DNA of 64,000 bases, taken from NCBI GenBank assembly GCA_900472175.1, contig UCHD01000004.1, forward strand, positions 181,723 through 245,722, written 5' to 3'. The notes under the pieces were generated by a model. The model was not told the origin of the DNA. It ran no database searches and saw only the letters and a list, made by a program, of their open reading frames with translations. Within the stretch, counting starts at the first letter, position 1. Each line of letters opens with the position of its first letter. The position numbers were made by a program, and so were the translations under genes. The stretch is from Hyphomicrobiales bacterium. GTDB lineage: Bacteria; Pseudomonadota; Alphaproteobacteria; Rhizobiales; Rhizobiaceae. Below, in pieces: positions 34,366 to 42,838 of this stretch.

Positions 34366-36159
34366 ATGAGCGGTACAGACAACCAGACGCAAGCGAACCA
34401 GATGACAGGGGCGGAAATTGTTCTTCAGGCACTGAGGGACAATGGTGTGGAGCATATCTTCGGTTATCCGGGCGGTGCCGTTCTGCCGATCTATGACGAA
34501 ATCTTCCAGCAGGACGATATCCAACACATCCTCGTTCGCCACGAGCAGGGCGCCGGCCATATGGCCGAAGGTTATGCCCGCTCGACAGGCAAGGTCGGCG
34601 TTCTGCTGGTCACCTCCGGTCCTGGCGCGACCAATGCCGTCACGCCGCTTCAAGACGCGCTGATGGACAGCATTCCGCTGGTCTGCCTGACCGGCCAGGT
34701 TCCGACATCGTTGATCGGCTCCGACGCTTTCCAGGAATGTGACACCGTCGGCATCACGCGGCCCTGCACCAAGCACAACTGGCTGGTCAAGGACGTCAAC
34801 GAACTGGCCAGCATCATTCATGAGGCGTTCCGCATCGCCCAGTCCGGCCGTCCCGGTCCGGTCGTCGTCGATATTCCGAAGGACGTTCAGTTCGCCACCG
34901 GCACCTACACGCCGCCGTCCGCTTCCAAGGTCCAGAAAAGCTATCAGCCGAAGCTTCAGGGCGACATGCGCCAGATCGAGCAGGCGATCGAGATGATGAA
35001 GGGCGCGCGCCGTCCGGTCATCTATTCCGGTGGCGGTGTCGTCAACTCCGGTCCGGAAGCATCGAAACTGCTGCGCGAACTGGTTGAGCTGACCAATTTC
35101 CCGATCACCTCGACACTGATGGGACTGGGCTCCTATCCGGCCTCCGGCAAGAACTGGCTCGGTATGCTCGGCATGCACGGCACCTTCGAAGCCAATATGG
35201 CGATGCACGATTGCGACGTCATGGTCTGCATCGGCGCTCGTTTCGACGACCGCATTACCGGCCGTCTCAATGCCTTTTCGCCGAATTCCAAGAAGATCCA
35301 CATCGATATCGATCCGTCCTCCATCAACAAGACCGTGCGTGTCGATGTTCCGATCATCGGCGACGTTGGTAACGTTCTGGAAGACATGGTTCGTGTCTGG
35401 CGGGCCTCGGCCGGAAAGCCGGACAAGAGCCAGCTGGCGGACTGGTGGGAAGGCATCGCCCGCTGGCGCGGCCGCAACTCGCTTGCCTACAAGATGAACG
35501 ACGATGTCATCATGCCGCAATATGCCATTCAGCGTCTGTACGAGCTGACCAAGCATCGCGACACCTATATCACAACGGAAGTTGGTCAGCACCAGATGTG
35601 GGCGGCGCAGTTCTTCGGCTTCGAGCACCCGAACCGCTGGATGACCTCGGGCGGCCTCGGCACCATGGGCTACGGCTTCCCGGCGGCGATCGGCGTTCAG
35701 GTTGCCCATCCCGATGCGCTGGTCATCGACATTGCCGGCGATGCTTCGATCCAGATGTGCATCCAGGAAATGTCTTGCGCCGTGCAGCATAACCTGCCGG
35801 TGAAGATCTTCATCCTCAACAACCAGTACATGGGCATGGTCCGCCAGTGGCAGCAATTGCTGCACGGTAACCGCCTGTCCAATTCCTATACCGAGGCCAT
35901 GCCCGATTTCGTCAAGCTCGCCGAAGCTTATGGCGGCGTCGGCATCCGTTGCGACAAGCCGGCTGATCTCGATGCTGCCATTCAGCAGATGATCGACAGT
36001 CCGGCGCCGGTGATATTCGATTGCCGCGTCGCCAATCTTGCCAACTGCTTCCCGATGATCCCATCGGGCAAGGCGCATAACGAGATGTTGCTGCCGGACG
36101 AAGCCACGGACGAAGCGGTCGCCAACGCGATCGACGCCAAGGGCCGCGCACTGGTTTGA
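34366..36159 (+). CDS. ilvI: Acetolactate synthase large subunit
   Basis: 597 residues from ATG at 34366; ATG 34348 adds six residues. This ThDP-dependent enzyme opens valine/leucine/isoleucine synthesis. GAEIVLQALRDNGVEHIFGYPGGAVLP with the catalytic Glu in RHEQGAGHMAEGYAR, the central FAD-binding domain (GARFDDRITGRL) and the ThDP motif (IAGDASIQM ... LNNQYMGMVRQWQ) are all intact. It forms a holoenzyme with IlvH, encoded 23 bp downstream. Expression is probably attenuated through the leader peptide upstream. ilvC, the next enzyme, lies 23 kb away in this window. Confidence 0.97.
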   Translation: MSGTDNQTQANQMTGAEIVLQALRDNGVEHIFGYPGGAVLPIYDEIFQQDDIQHILVRHEQGAGHMAEGYARSTGKVGVLLVTSGPGATNAVTPLQDALMDSIPLVCLTGQVPTSLIGSDAFQECDTVGITRPCTKHNWLVKDVNELASIIHEAFRIAQSGRPGPVVVDIPKDVQFATGTYTPPSASKVQKSYQPKLQGDMRQIEQAIEMMKGARRPVIYSGGGVVNSGPEASKLLRELVELTNFPITSTLMGLGSYPASGKNWLGMLGMHGTFEANMAMHDCDVMVCIGARFDDRITGRLNAFSPNSKKIHIDIDPSSINKTVRVDVPIIGDVGNVLEDMVRVWRASAGKPDKSQLADWWEGIARWRGRNSLAYKMNDDVIMPQYAIQRLYELTKHRDTYITTEVGQHQMWAAQFFGFEHPNRWMTSGGLGTMGYGFPAAIGVQVAHPDALVIDIAGDASIQMCIQEMSCAVQHNLPVKIFILNNQYMGMVRQWQQLLHGNRLSNSYTEAMPDFVKLAEAYGGVGIRCDKPADLDAAIQQMIDSPAPVIFDCRVANLANCFPMIPSGKAHNEMLLPDEATDEAVANAIDAKGRALV

Positions 36160-36182
36160 TGGAATAGGAAAAGGACACGATC

Positions 36183-36755
36183 ATGAATGCACATCTTCAG
36201 CCGACCGGCTCCGCCTATTTCATCGCCAAGGAAACAGAGAAGGCGGAAAATCATACGCTTTCGGTTCTCGTCGACAACGAGCCGGGCGTCCTTGCCCGCG
36301 TCATCGGCCTGTTTTCCGGCCGTGGCTACAATATAGAAAGCCTGACGGTTTCCGAGACCGAGCACCAGTCGCACCTGTCGCGCATCACCATCGTCACGCG
36401 CGGCACGCCGCATGTGCTGGAGCAGATCAAGGCGCAGCTGGAACGTATCGTTCCTGTTCACCGTGTTGTCGATCTGACGGTCCGGGCCGCCGAGCTTGGC
36501 CATGACCGGCCGATCGAGCGCGAAGTGGCGCTGGTCAAGGTTTCAGGCCAGGGTGAGACCCGGGCGGAAACGCTGCGCCTGGCCGACGCCTTCCACGCCA
36601 AGGTGATCGATGCGACGCTCGAGCACTTCATCCTCGAAATCACCGGCAAATCCTCCAAGATCGACCAGTTCGTAGCGATCCTGAAGCCGCTCGGCGTCTT
36701 GGAAGTCTGCCGTACCGGTATCGCGGCGATGAACCGCGGCCCGCAAGGGATGTAA
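36183..36755 (+). CDS. ilvH: Acetolactate synthase small (regulatory) subunit
   Basis: 190 residues. The N-terminal ACT domain (TLSVLVDNEPGVLARVIGLFSGRGYNIESL, about 25-100) binds valine for feedback inhibition, and the C-terminal domain (about 110-185) has the FHAKVIDATLEHFILEITG segment of the family. It activates and confers valine sensitivity on IlvI. Co-transcribed with ilvI and followed by a strong bidirectional terminator. Confidence 0.97.
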   Translation: MNAHLQPTGSAYFIAKETEKAENHTLSVLVDNEPGVLARVIGLFSGRGYNIESLTVSETEHQSHLSRITIVTRGTPHVLEQIKAQLERIVPVHRVVDLTVRAAELGHDRPIEREVALVKVSGQGETRAETLRLADAFHAKVIDATLEHFILEITGKSSKIDQFVAILKPLGVLEVCRTGIAAMNRGPQGM

Positions 36756-36773
36756 CGGGTTACGAATATGATT

Positions 36774-36802
36774 GAAAAAGGGCGCCATTGGCGCCCTTTT
36801 TC
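36774..36802. terminator. Bidirectional Rho-independent terminator
   Basis: GGGCGCC (36780-36786), loop ATT, GGCGCCC (36790-36796), flanked by AAAAA on the left and TTTTT on the right. It can end both ilvIH (plus) and the convergent aldo/keto reductase gene (minus). Confidence 0.95.
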
Positions 36803-36821
36803 ATTTCACAAAGACATCGGC

Positions 36822-37667
36822 TCAGATCATCTCCAGCGGCACTTTTCTGCCCGGCGGAGGGAAAGCCCTGTCAAGCATTGTGAGATCCTCAGTGGTCAGT
36901 TGAACCTCGACGGTTGCCCGGTTTTCCCGGACCCGCTCGGGCATTGCGGTCTTGGGGATGACAATGACACCGGGGTTGCGGATCAGGAAGGCAAGCGCGA
37001 TCTGCGCGACGGTTGCCTGGTGTGCCTTGGCGATGTGGATCAGGTCGGGATGACGCATCAGCCGGCCCTCGTCGAGCGGCGAATAGGCCATGACCGGCAT
37101 GCCGCGGGCCTGGCTGTCCTTCAACAGATCATACTCTATGCCTCGGCGGGCGAGGTTGTAGAGCACCTGGTTGGCGGCGACATTGCCGCCATCGGGTACG
37201 CCGAGAAGCTCTTCCATATCATCGGCATCGAAATTGGAGACACCCCAAGCGCCGATCTTGCCGGACTGGCGCAATGTCTCGAAAGCTTCGACCGTTTCCG
37301 CGAGGCGGTAGCGGCCGCGCCAATGCAGGAGATAGAGGTCGATGTGGTCAGTGCCGAGCCGTTTGAGGCTGGCCTCGCAAGCCTTGATCGTGCCATCGCG
37401 GCTGGCATTGGTGGGCAGCACCTTGCTGACGATGAAGGCGTCGTTCCTGCGGCCCTTGACAGCTTCGCCGACGACCCGCTCGGCGCCGCCATCGGCATAC
37501 ATCTCAGCCGTATCGATCAGCGTCATGCCGAGATCGAGGCCATGACGCAGGCACTTTGCTTCTTCCGCAGCGCTCGCCTTGCGCTCGCCCATATGCCAGG
37601 TACCCTGGCCGATCACGGGGACGGCCTTGCCCGAGGGGAAGTTGGTGGTCAAAATGGCGTCTTGCAT
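36822..37667 (-). CDS. Aldo/keto reductase
   Basis: 281 residues with the AKR (beta/alpha)8 barrel. The catalytic tetrad is visible as Asp52, Tyr57 ([10 protein letters not shown]), Lys82 (IVSKVLP) and His115 (YLLHWRG). NADPH-binding residues lie in [13 protein letters not shown]. It is close to the 2,5-diketo-gluconate/YajO-type bacterial reductases acting on sugars and carbonyl compounds; the substrate is unknown. AAGAGG precedes the ATG. It is divergent from the LysE-type exporter, 193 bp away. Confidence 0.93.
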   Translation of the reverse strand: MQDAILTTNFPSGKAVPVIGQGTWHMGERKASAAEEAKCLRHGLDLGMTLIDTAEMYADGGAERVVGEAVKGRRNDAFIVSKVLPTNASRDGTIKACEASLKRLGTDHIDLYLLHWRGRYRLAETVEAFETLRQSGKIGAWGVSNFDADDMEELLGVPDGGNVAANQVLYNLARRGIEYDLLKDSQARGMPVMAYSPLDEGRLMRHPDLIHIAKAHQATVAQIALAFLIRNPGVIVIPKTAMPERVRENRATVEVQLTTEDLTMLDRAFPPPGRKVPLEMI

Positions 37668-37822
37668 TGGAAACCTCTTTCGGCGGCATGTCGGACCAGT
37701 TTTATGGACGGTCGATGTCTCATTTAAGGCGTAACGTGGCGGGGCGAAGTCCGGATGTCAAAAGCCTTGGTCCGGAGGTGCTGTTCTTGTCACCCTGACA
37801 AGTTTCGAGTGGTCTTTGAAAA

Positions 37823-37843
37823 TAGGTCAATTATCCTGACCTA
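37823..37843. promoter_or_regulatory. Inverted-repeat operator before LysE-type exporter
   Basis: TAGGTCA, 7-nt spacer, TGACCTA: perfect 7-bp arms ending 17 bp before the exporter ATG, just upstream of its GGGAGGA ribosome site. A regulator bound here would block transcription or initiation. No regulator gene is next to it. Confidence 0.6.
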
Positions 37844-37860
37844 AATACCGGGAGGACTTC

Positions 37861-38454
37861 ATGCAGGCCGACACGCTTCTGGCGCTGTTTCTTTTTGCGT
37901 TCACGACATCGATCACGCCGGGTCCGAACAACATGATGCTGTTTGCGTCGGGCGTGAATTTCGGGTTCTCCCGGACCATTCCGCACATGTTCGGCATTGG
38001 CGCGGGTTTCCTGTCACTGCTGATTGCCGTCGGGCTCGGGCTGGGGGCACTGCTGCATTCCGTCCCGATGCTCTACATCGCGCTGAAATTCGCCGGCGGC
38101 GCCTATCTCGTCTGGATTGCCTGGAAGATCGGGTCATCGCGAACACTGTCGGAAGGCAAGGCAGGCGCTGTGCCGATGTCCTTCCTGCAGGCTGCGGCGT
38201 TTCAGTGGATCAATCCGAAGGCCTGGGTCATGGCCGTGACGGCGATGGCGACCTACACGAGCGAGCAAACCTATATCACCAGCGTTTTCATCGTCGGTGC
38301 CATCTTCGCCATCGTCAATGTTCCGAGCGTCTCGACATGGGCCGGTTTCGGCTCGGCGCTCCGCCAGTGGCTGTCAGAGCCGGTGCGGCTGAAATGGTTC
38401 AACATCACAATGGCTGTCTTGCTCGTTCTCAGCCTTTGGCCAATGTTGCGATAA
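37861..38454 (+). CDS. LysE/RhtB family amino-acid exporter
   Basis: 197 residues with five to six hydrophobic segments and the family signature TTSITPGPNNMMLFASGVNFGF near the N-terminus, plus FQWINPKAWVMAVTA mid-protein. It should export amino acids or related metabolites through the inner membrane; the substrate cannot be read from sequence. A strong GGGAGGA site and a dyad operator lie immediately upstream. Confidence 0.92.
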   Translation: MQADTLLALFLFAFTTSITPGPNNMMLFASGVNFGFSRTIPHMFGIGAGFLSLLIAVGLGLGALLHSVPMLYIALKFAGGAYLVWIAWKIGSSRTLSEGKAGAVPMSFLQAAAFQWINPKAWVMAVTAMATYTSEQTYITSVFIVGAIFAIVNVPSVSTWAGFGSALRQWLSEPVRLKWFNITMAVLLVLSLWPMLR

Positions 38455-38488
38455 CGCAGCCACGTTTATGGCAGGATGGGAGGAGCGC

Positions 38489-39286
38489 ATGCCGGACCTG
38501 TTTGTCCTGATCATTGACGGGCTTGTCTTCGTGGCCGGCGCGCTTGTTGTTGTTTTCGGCAGTTATTTCACTGCGCGGAAATGCCTTCATCCGGGTTTGG
38601 AAAGCGATCGGACCCATGACGCGGCAGCAACCATTGCCGTGCGGATTGCCGCCTTGCATGGTTTGATCCTGGCACTGGTCTATGCTCAGGCGTTGGAGGA
38701 CTACAAGGGTGTTCGCAACAACCTGATGGAAGAGGCGGTGGCGATATCGGATGTGTTCAACGATGTCGGCCGTTACGGAGGTGCTGTGGTTGCCCCCGTC
38801 CAGAAGGATCTGGCAGACTATGTGGTCACGGTTGTCGGTGAGGAATGGGATATGCTGGGGCAAAACAAGGGTCTGTCGCCCAAAGCCTGGACACTGTGGA
38901 ACAACGTTTATGAACACCTGCTCGATCTGGAGCCGCAGACCGACCGTCAGCGCTATCTGAGCAACAGGATGCGAGACCGGGCCGCAGCAATAGCGCGCTT
39001 TCGCGAAATCCGCGAGCAGACGGCGGCGGGCGGTTTCGAGGGCATGTTCTGGGCTCCCGCGGTGATCGGGCTATGCCTTCTTTCTATCCCGTTCTACGTG
39101 TACCGTCCGAATCGGACGCATCTGTTTCTGTTATCGATCTTCGGCGCCTATTCTGGTGTTGTGCTCTTTTTTATCTTTGCCTTTTCCAATCCGTTCGGAC
39201 AGCCCGGAGGACTGGACCCCGTGGCCTTCCAAAATCTGTTGCGCGGAGACATGGGCAACGGACTGCCGCCACCCGCAACGAACTGA
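38489..39286 (+). CDS. DUF4239 (bestrophin-like) membrane protein
   Basis: 265 residues from ATG at 38489, preferred over 38468 because GGGAGGAG lies 4 nt ahead. Two N-terminal helices (about 5-30 and 50-70), a cytosolic or periplasmic helical middle (70-185) and two C-terminal helices (about 193-210 and 220-240) match DUF4239, a family of unknown function sometimes named bestrophin-like. It ends 30 bp before the nitrile hydratase alpha gene and could be co-transcribed with it, but I know of no functional link. Confidence 0.82.
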   Translation: MPDLFVLIIDGLVFVAGALVVVFGSYFTARKCLHPGLESDRTHDAAATIAVRIAALHGLILALVYAQALEDYKGVRNNLMEEAVAISDVFNDVGRYGGAVVAPVQKDLADYVVTVVGEEWDMLGQNKGLSPKAWTLWNNVYEHLLDLEPQTDRQRYLSNRMRDRAAAIARFREIREQTAAGGFEGMFWAPAVIGLCLLSIPFYVYRPNRTHLFLLSIFGAYSGVVLFFIFAFSNPFGQPGGLDPVAFQNLLRGDMGNGLPPPATN

Positions 39287-39316
39287 GAAATCATACCCGC
39301 GATATTCGAGGCTACC

Positions 39317-39949
39317 ATGCACGATCACGACGATCACGACGATCACGATCATCACGACAATCATTTCTCCGAGATGCAGGCCCGGGTGAAGGCGCTCGAA
39401 ACCGTGCTGACGCAGAAGGGGCTGATCGATCCGGCGGCGATCGATGCGATCGTCGATACCTATGAGACGAAAATCGGCCCTCGCAATGGTGCGCGTGTCG
39501 TCGCCAAGGCCTGGGCCGAGCCGGATTTTGCCGATTGGCTTCGCAAAGATGCGACGGCGGCGATCGCAAGCCTTGGTTATACCGGGCGGCAGGGCGAGCA
39601 TATGCGCGCGGTGTTCAATACGGCGGAAACCCACAATCTGGTCGTCTGCACGCTCTGCTCCTGCTATCCGTGGTCGGTGCTTGGCCTGCCGCCCGTCTGG
39701 TACAAGGCGCCGCCGTATCGCTCGAGGGCGGTGATCGATCCGCGCGGCGTGCTGGATGAATTCGGTGTGACGCTGCCCCAAGGGCAGAAAATCCGGGTCT
39801 GGGATTCGACGGCTGAGCTTCGCTATATCGTCATTCCGGAACGCCCTGACGGCACTGAAGATCTCGATCAAGAGGCGCTTGCTGATCTCGTGACGCGCGA
39901 CTCGATGATTGGCACCGGACTGGCCAGATCAAAGGGAGAAGGCCGATGA
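39317..39949 (+). CDS. nthA: Nitrile hydratase alpha subunit, cobalt type
   Basis: 210 residues. The metal site Cys111-Thr-Leu-Cys114-Ser-Cys116 ([10 protein letters not shown]) carries Thr between the first cysteines, which in this family indicates Co(III) rather than iron. Two of the cysteines are normally oxidised to sulfinic and sulfenic acid. With the beta subunit it hydrates nitriles to amides in the cytosol. An odd N-terminus has seven His among the first 16 residues, alternating with Asp. The stop overlaps the beta start by 4 nt. Confidence 0.96.
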   Translation: MHDHDDHDDHDHHDNHFSEMQARVKALETVLTQKGLIDPAAIDAIVDTYETKIGPRNGARVVAKAWAEPDFADWLRKDATAAIASLGYTGRQGEHMRAVFNTAETHNLVVCTLCSCYPWSVLGLPPVWYKAPPYRSRAVIDPRGVLDEFGVTLPQGQKIRVWDSTAELRYIVIPERPDGTEDLDQEALADLVTRDSMIGTGLARSKGEGR

Positions 39950-40605
39950 ACGGCGCCCAGGACCTTGGCGGGCAGCACGGCATGGGTCCGGTGGCGCCGG
40001 AGACGGATGAGCCGTATTTCCATGCGGAATGGGAAAAGCGGGCGCTCGGCCTGACGCTCTCCTGCGGTGCCTTTGGCGCCTGGAACATCGACGAGAGCCG
40101 GCATGCGCGGGAAAGTCTTCCGCCTGCCACGTATCTGTCTGCCAGTTATTACGAAATCTGGACCCGTGGGCTGGAGATCCTGTTGAAGCGGCATGGCTTC
40201 GTTTCGGCCGCTGAATTGGCGGCGGGCCATATGCTGGAAAAGGGCAGGGAGCCGAAGCGCATTCTGACGGCAGATATGGTGGCGGGCGTCCTTGCGAAAG
40301 GCGGACCATGTGACCGCCCGGTGCCGGATGGGCCGAGATTTGCCGCCGGCGACCGGGTACGGACGAAAAATTTCAATCCCGAGACCCATACGCGGCTGCC
40401 GCGGTATGCGCGCGCCAAGCAGGGCATTGTCGAAGCCGTGCAGGGCTCGTTCGTCTTTCCTGACGATAACGCTCATGGCAAGGGCGAGAATCCGCAATGG
40501 GTCTATACGGTCGTATTCGATGCCGGTGAAATCTGGGGCGAGGGTGCGGACCCGGCGCTCACCGTCTCGATCGACGCCTGGGAGAGTTATCTTGAACGCA
40601 TTTGA
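39946..40605 (+). CDS. nthB: Nitrile hydratase beta subunit
   Basis: 219 residues, beginning [19 protein letters not shown], the standard NHase beta opening, with [14 protein letters not shown] and the C-terminal SH3-like barrel ([23 protein letters not shown], then [14 protein letters not shown]). It supplies active-site Arg residues to the alpha subunit. It is joined by ATGA overlap to nthA upstream and overlaps the activator gene start by 14 nt downstream, so all three are one translational unit. Confidence 0.96.
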   Translation: MNGAQDLGGQHGMGPVAPETDEPYFHAEWEKRALGLTLSCGAFGAWNIDESRHARESLPPATYLSASYYEIWTRGLEILLKRHGFVSAAELAAGHMLEKGREPKRILTADMVAGVLAKGGPCDRPVPDGPRFAAGDRVRTKNFNPETHTRLPRYARAKQGIVEAVQGSFVFPDDNAHGKGENPQWVYTVVFDAGEIWGEGADPALTVSIDAWESYLERI

Positions 40606-40957
40606 ACCGACACTGGCTGCATCTCCCGGTCTGCCGAAATCGCATCAGGGCGATCCGGTTTTTGCCGAACCCTGGCAGGCGGAAGCCTTTGCCATGACGG
40701 TGCGGCTGCATGAGAAGGGCGTGTTTTCCTGGAGTGAATGGGCCGAGGCATTGTCGCATGAACTCTACAAGCCGGGGCGGCGGGCCGATGCAGGTGACTA
40801 TTTCGATTGCTGGGTGGCAGCACTGTCGCGCCTCGTCACCGAATTGTCGATCACCTCGCAGGAGCAACTCAACGACCTGACGCAAAGCTGGCAGAGAGCG
40901 GCGGAGGCGACGCCGCACGGCAAGCCTATCCTCCTGGAAAACGATCCCGGGCGCTGA
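40592..40957 (+). CDS. Nitrile hydratase activator/accessory protein
   Basis: 121 residues from a TTG at 40592 with GGGAGAG 5 nt upstream; the annotated-looking longer frame overlaps nthB and has no family match. FAEPWQAEAFAMTVRLHEKG, FSWSEWAEALSHEL and YFDCWVAALSRLV are typical of the NHase accessory family (P14K/NhlE-like, related to the beta-subunit N-terminus), which delivers Co into alpha and aids cysteine oxidation. No amidase gene follows, so the resulting amides are handled by an enzyme elsewhere. Confidence 0.88.
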   Translation: MNAFEPTLAASPGLPKSHQGDPVFAEPWQAEAFAMTVRLHEKGVFSWSEWAEALSHELYKPGRRADAGDYFDCWVAALSRLVTELSITSQEQLNDLTQSWQRAAEATPHGKPILLENDPGR

Positions 40958-41034
40958 ACGAGTCATGCAATTCCGATTGAGGCTTGGTCAGGGCAGGCTG
41001 CGTTTGCATCCTGCCCTGCTATTCGAGGTCGCCC

Positions 41035-41826
41035 TCAGGTCTCGAACTGCCGGTAACATTCCTCGGCTATTTGCTGCAATCGGGCGCGGCTGACTTCACC
41101 GGTCACTGCGTAGCCGATGGAGCCGTCGATCCAGTAGAAGGTTTCCAGCGAACCTGCGGATTCGAAGCGGAAGCTGGTTTCGGCATTTTCCGGGTTTTTG
41201 CCGAGAAGAACAGTCAGCCGTTGTCCGGCCGTATCCTGATACATCAGCATCGCACCGGCCTTGCCGTTGACCGGCAGGAGCCGGCCACCGACGAGGGAGA
41301 AACCGAGGCCCTTGAGGTCAGGGGCAACCAGCTTGTAGTCCAGCCGCTTGCCGAGCCAGGTGACAAGATGCTCCTGCTGATCAGCGCCGACCTCGACCGG
41401 ATGGCGTTTTTCGCTGGCATAAACGAGGAATGCGGTCTTCGATTGGCCGGGAAGGCTGTCGAGTGCGGCCGCTGTCTCGATCGTCACCGGGCTGGCCAGC
41501 AATCTCTCGGCATAGACGCCCACTGCCGTGCCTGACAGGAAGAGCGTCAATGAGGCGGCAATCAGGGCCGTCTCGCGCCACCAGGAGGGGGAGGATGGTG
41601 TTGCCGCAGTGCTCAAGAGCGTGCGGTCGCGTTCGCTCGATTGCGCATAGCCTGAGAACGCGGCCTGCAGTTCGGCCGCCTGCGCCTGCCATTGGCGGAC
41701 CTCGGCTTCCTCTTGCGGATGTTCGCTCAGCCAGAGTTCGACTGCACGGCGGCGTTCCTCGTCAAGGAAGCCATCGACATAGGCGTGCAGATCTGCCTCG
41801 GTGACCGGTTTGTGGGCGTCTGTCAT
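41035..41826 (-). CDS. Transmembrane anti-sigma factor
   Basis: 263 residues. The cytosolic N-terminal domain (about 5-80; EADLHAYVDGFLDEERRRAVE) resembles the anti-sigma RskA/ChrR-like fold without a zinc CxxC. A single membrane helix (about 86-108) precedes a periplasmic domain of about 150 residues. It overlaps the ECF sigma gene by 4 nt (ATGA), the usual sigma/anti-sigma arrangement, and should hold that sigma factor inactive until an envelope signal arrives. Confidence 0.9.
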   Translation of the reverse strand: MTDAHKPVTEADLHAYVDGFLDEERRRAVELWLSEHPQEEAEVRQWQAQAAELQAAFSGYAQSSERDRTLLSTAATPSSPSWWRETALIAASLTLFLSGTAVGVYAERLLASPVTIETAAALDSLPGQSKTAFLVYASEKRHPVEVGADQQEHLVTWLGKRLDYKLVAPDLKGLGFSLVGGRLLPVNGKAGAMLMYQDTAGQRLTVLLGKNPENAETSFRFESAGSLETFYWIDGSIGYAVTGEVSRARLQQIAEECYRQFET

Positions 41827-42377
41827 TTCGGTCTCCGCAGGGTGACGATGTTGTTTTCGGCCAGATGCGCTGCCATCTGGCGGCGCGCGCGTGACAGGCG
41901 GGACATCACGGTGCCGATCGGGATCGCCAGCATGTCGGCGACATCCTGGTAGCCGTATCCCTCAACGGCCACCAACATCAACACCGAGCGATGATCCGGG
42001 CTCAGCGCATTCAGCGCCCTGTGCAGCCGCGTCTTTTCCAATGGGTCGCCTGACACGTCCTCTGCCGTCAGACCCAGCGTGTCATTGAACTCGACCGAAG
42101 GATGCTGGGTCACGCGGCGGTAGCGGTCGCGGTAGAGATTGGTCATGATCGTGAAGGCCCAAGAGCGCAGGTTGACGCCGCGCCATTGGCTGCGGCGCAC
42201 GAGCACCTTCTCGACGCAATCCTGCAGCAGGTCTTCGCCGTCGCTGTCGGATTTGGCAAGACTGCGGGAATAGCGCCGCAGTGACGGCATCAGCGACAGG
42301 ATCTGGTTTTCAAACGTCTCCGCGGAAGGGGGATGCGCCCCCTTCACGCGGATATCCTGGTCAGGGGCGTGCGGCAT
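41823..42377 (-). CDS. ECF-family RNA polymerase sigma factor
   Basis: 184 residues. Region 2 (about 28-90: SLMPSLRRYSRSLAKSDSDGEDLLQDC, then NLRSWAFTIMTNLYRDRYRR) and region 4 (about 115-170: ALNALSPDHRSVLMLVAVEGYGYQDVADML, then GTVMSRLSRARRQM) are intact. It is the middle gene of three overlapping minus-strand genes and probably drives this operon and an envelope-stress regulon. Its start lies 17 nt inside the end of the upstream secreted-protein gene. Confidence 0.94.
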   Translation of the reverse strand: MPHAPDQDIRVKGAHPPSAETFENQILSLMPSLRRYSRSLAKSDSDGEDLLQDCVEKVLVRRSQWRGVNLRSWAFTIMTNLYRDRYRRVTQHPSVEFNDTLGLTAEDVSGDPLEKTRLHRALNALSPDHRSVLMLVAVEGYGYQDVADMLAIPIGTVMSRLSRARRQMAAHLAENNIVTLRRPK

Positions 42378-42735
42378 CCCAGACCTTTCCTACACCGTCG
42401 CCGGTGGCATCGCCCTTTTTCGCATCCTTGATCCAGAAATAGAGCGGCATGCCCTTGAGAGCCCATTGCTTCTTGCCATCCTTGCGCTCAACCAGCGTAT
42501 AATCGCCATCGGCCGCAGCGGCGCCTTCGGCAAGGTAAGGCGGCCAGTTGGTGGCGCATTTATCATAGCAGTAGGATTCGCCCTTTTCATCCTTCTTGTA
42601 GGTATAGAGCGTCATGCCGTTCTCGGCGGCAATGACCTTGCCCTTGTCCGTTTCCACGGTCTGGACAGCGGGGGCGGCAAAGGCGGATGCGGCTGATATC
42701 AGGGAAAAAGCTGTGACGAGCGGTAGAAATCGCAT
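42361..42735 (-). CDS. Secreted repeat protein (COG4315/PF03640-like)
   Basis: 124 residues from ATG at 42735 (AGAGGA upstream). Signal peptide 1-20 (ends in AFA). It contains GMTLYTYKKDEKGESYCYDKCATNWPPY and a matching GMPLYFWIKDAKKGDATGDG unit, the paired repeats of the COG4315 secreted/lipoprotein family of unknown function, with two conserved Cys. It heads the sigma/anti-sigma operon and is a candidate for the envelope component sensed or controlled by it. A perfect inverted repeat lies upstream. Confidence 0.87.
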   Translation of the reverse strand: MRFLPLVTAFSLISAASAFAAPAVQTVETDKGKVIAAENGMTLYTYKKDEKGESYCYDKCATNWPPYLAEGAAAADGDYTLVERKDGKKQWALKGMPLYFWIKDAKKGDATGDGVGKVWDAARP

Positions 42736-42760
42736 TGGACGTGTCCTCTCTGGGGTTCCC

Positions 42761-42790
42761 GTTCGAACCGCCCTTTCAGCCGGTTCGAAC
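42761..42790. promoter_or_regulatory. Perfect inverted repeat upstream of ECF operon
   Basis: GTTCGAACCG (42761-42770), 10-nt spacer, CGGTTCGAAC (42781-42790). Each arm contains TTCGAA, itself palindromic. It sits 26-55 bp upstream of the first gene's ATG and could be an operator or a 5' UTR hairpin. It does not match the GTTC-N7-GTTC alphaproteobacterial LexA box. Confidence 0.65.
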
Positions 42791-42838
42791 GTAAGACACA
42801 TCTGGGCCGCTTCTTATTCCCAGGCCGCGCGCAAAAAC

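Noticed and set aside
42755-42770. LexA (SOS) box upstream of the ECF operon
   Set aside because: The GTTC units are not spaced as GTTC-N7-GTTC; the larger inverted repeat explains the sequence better.
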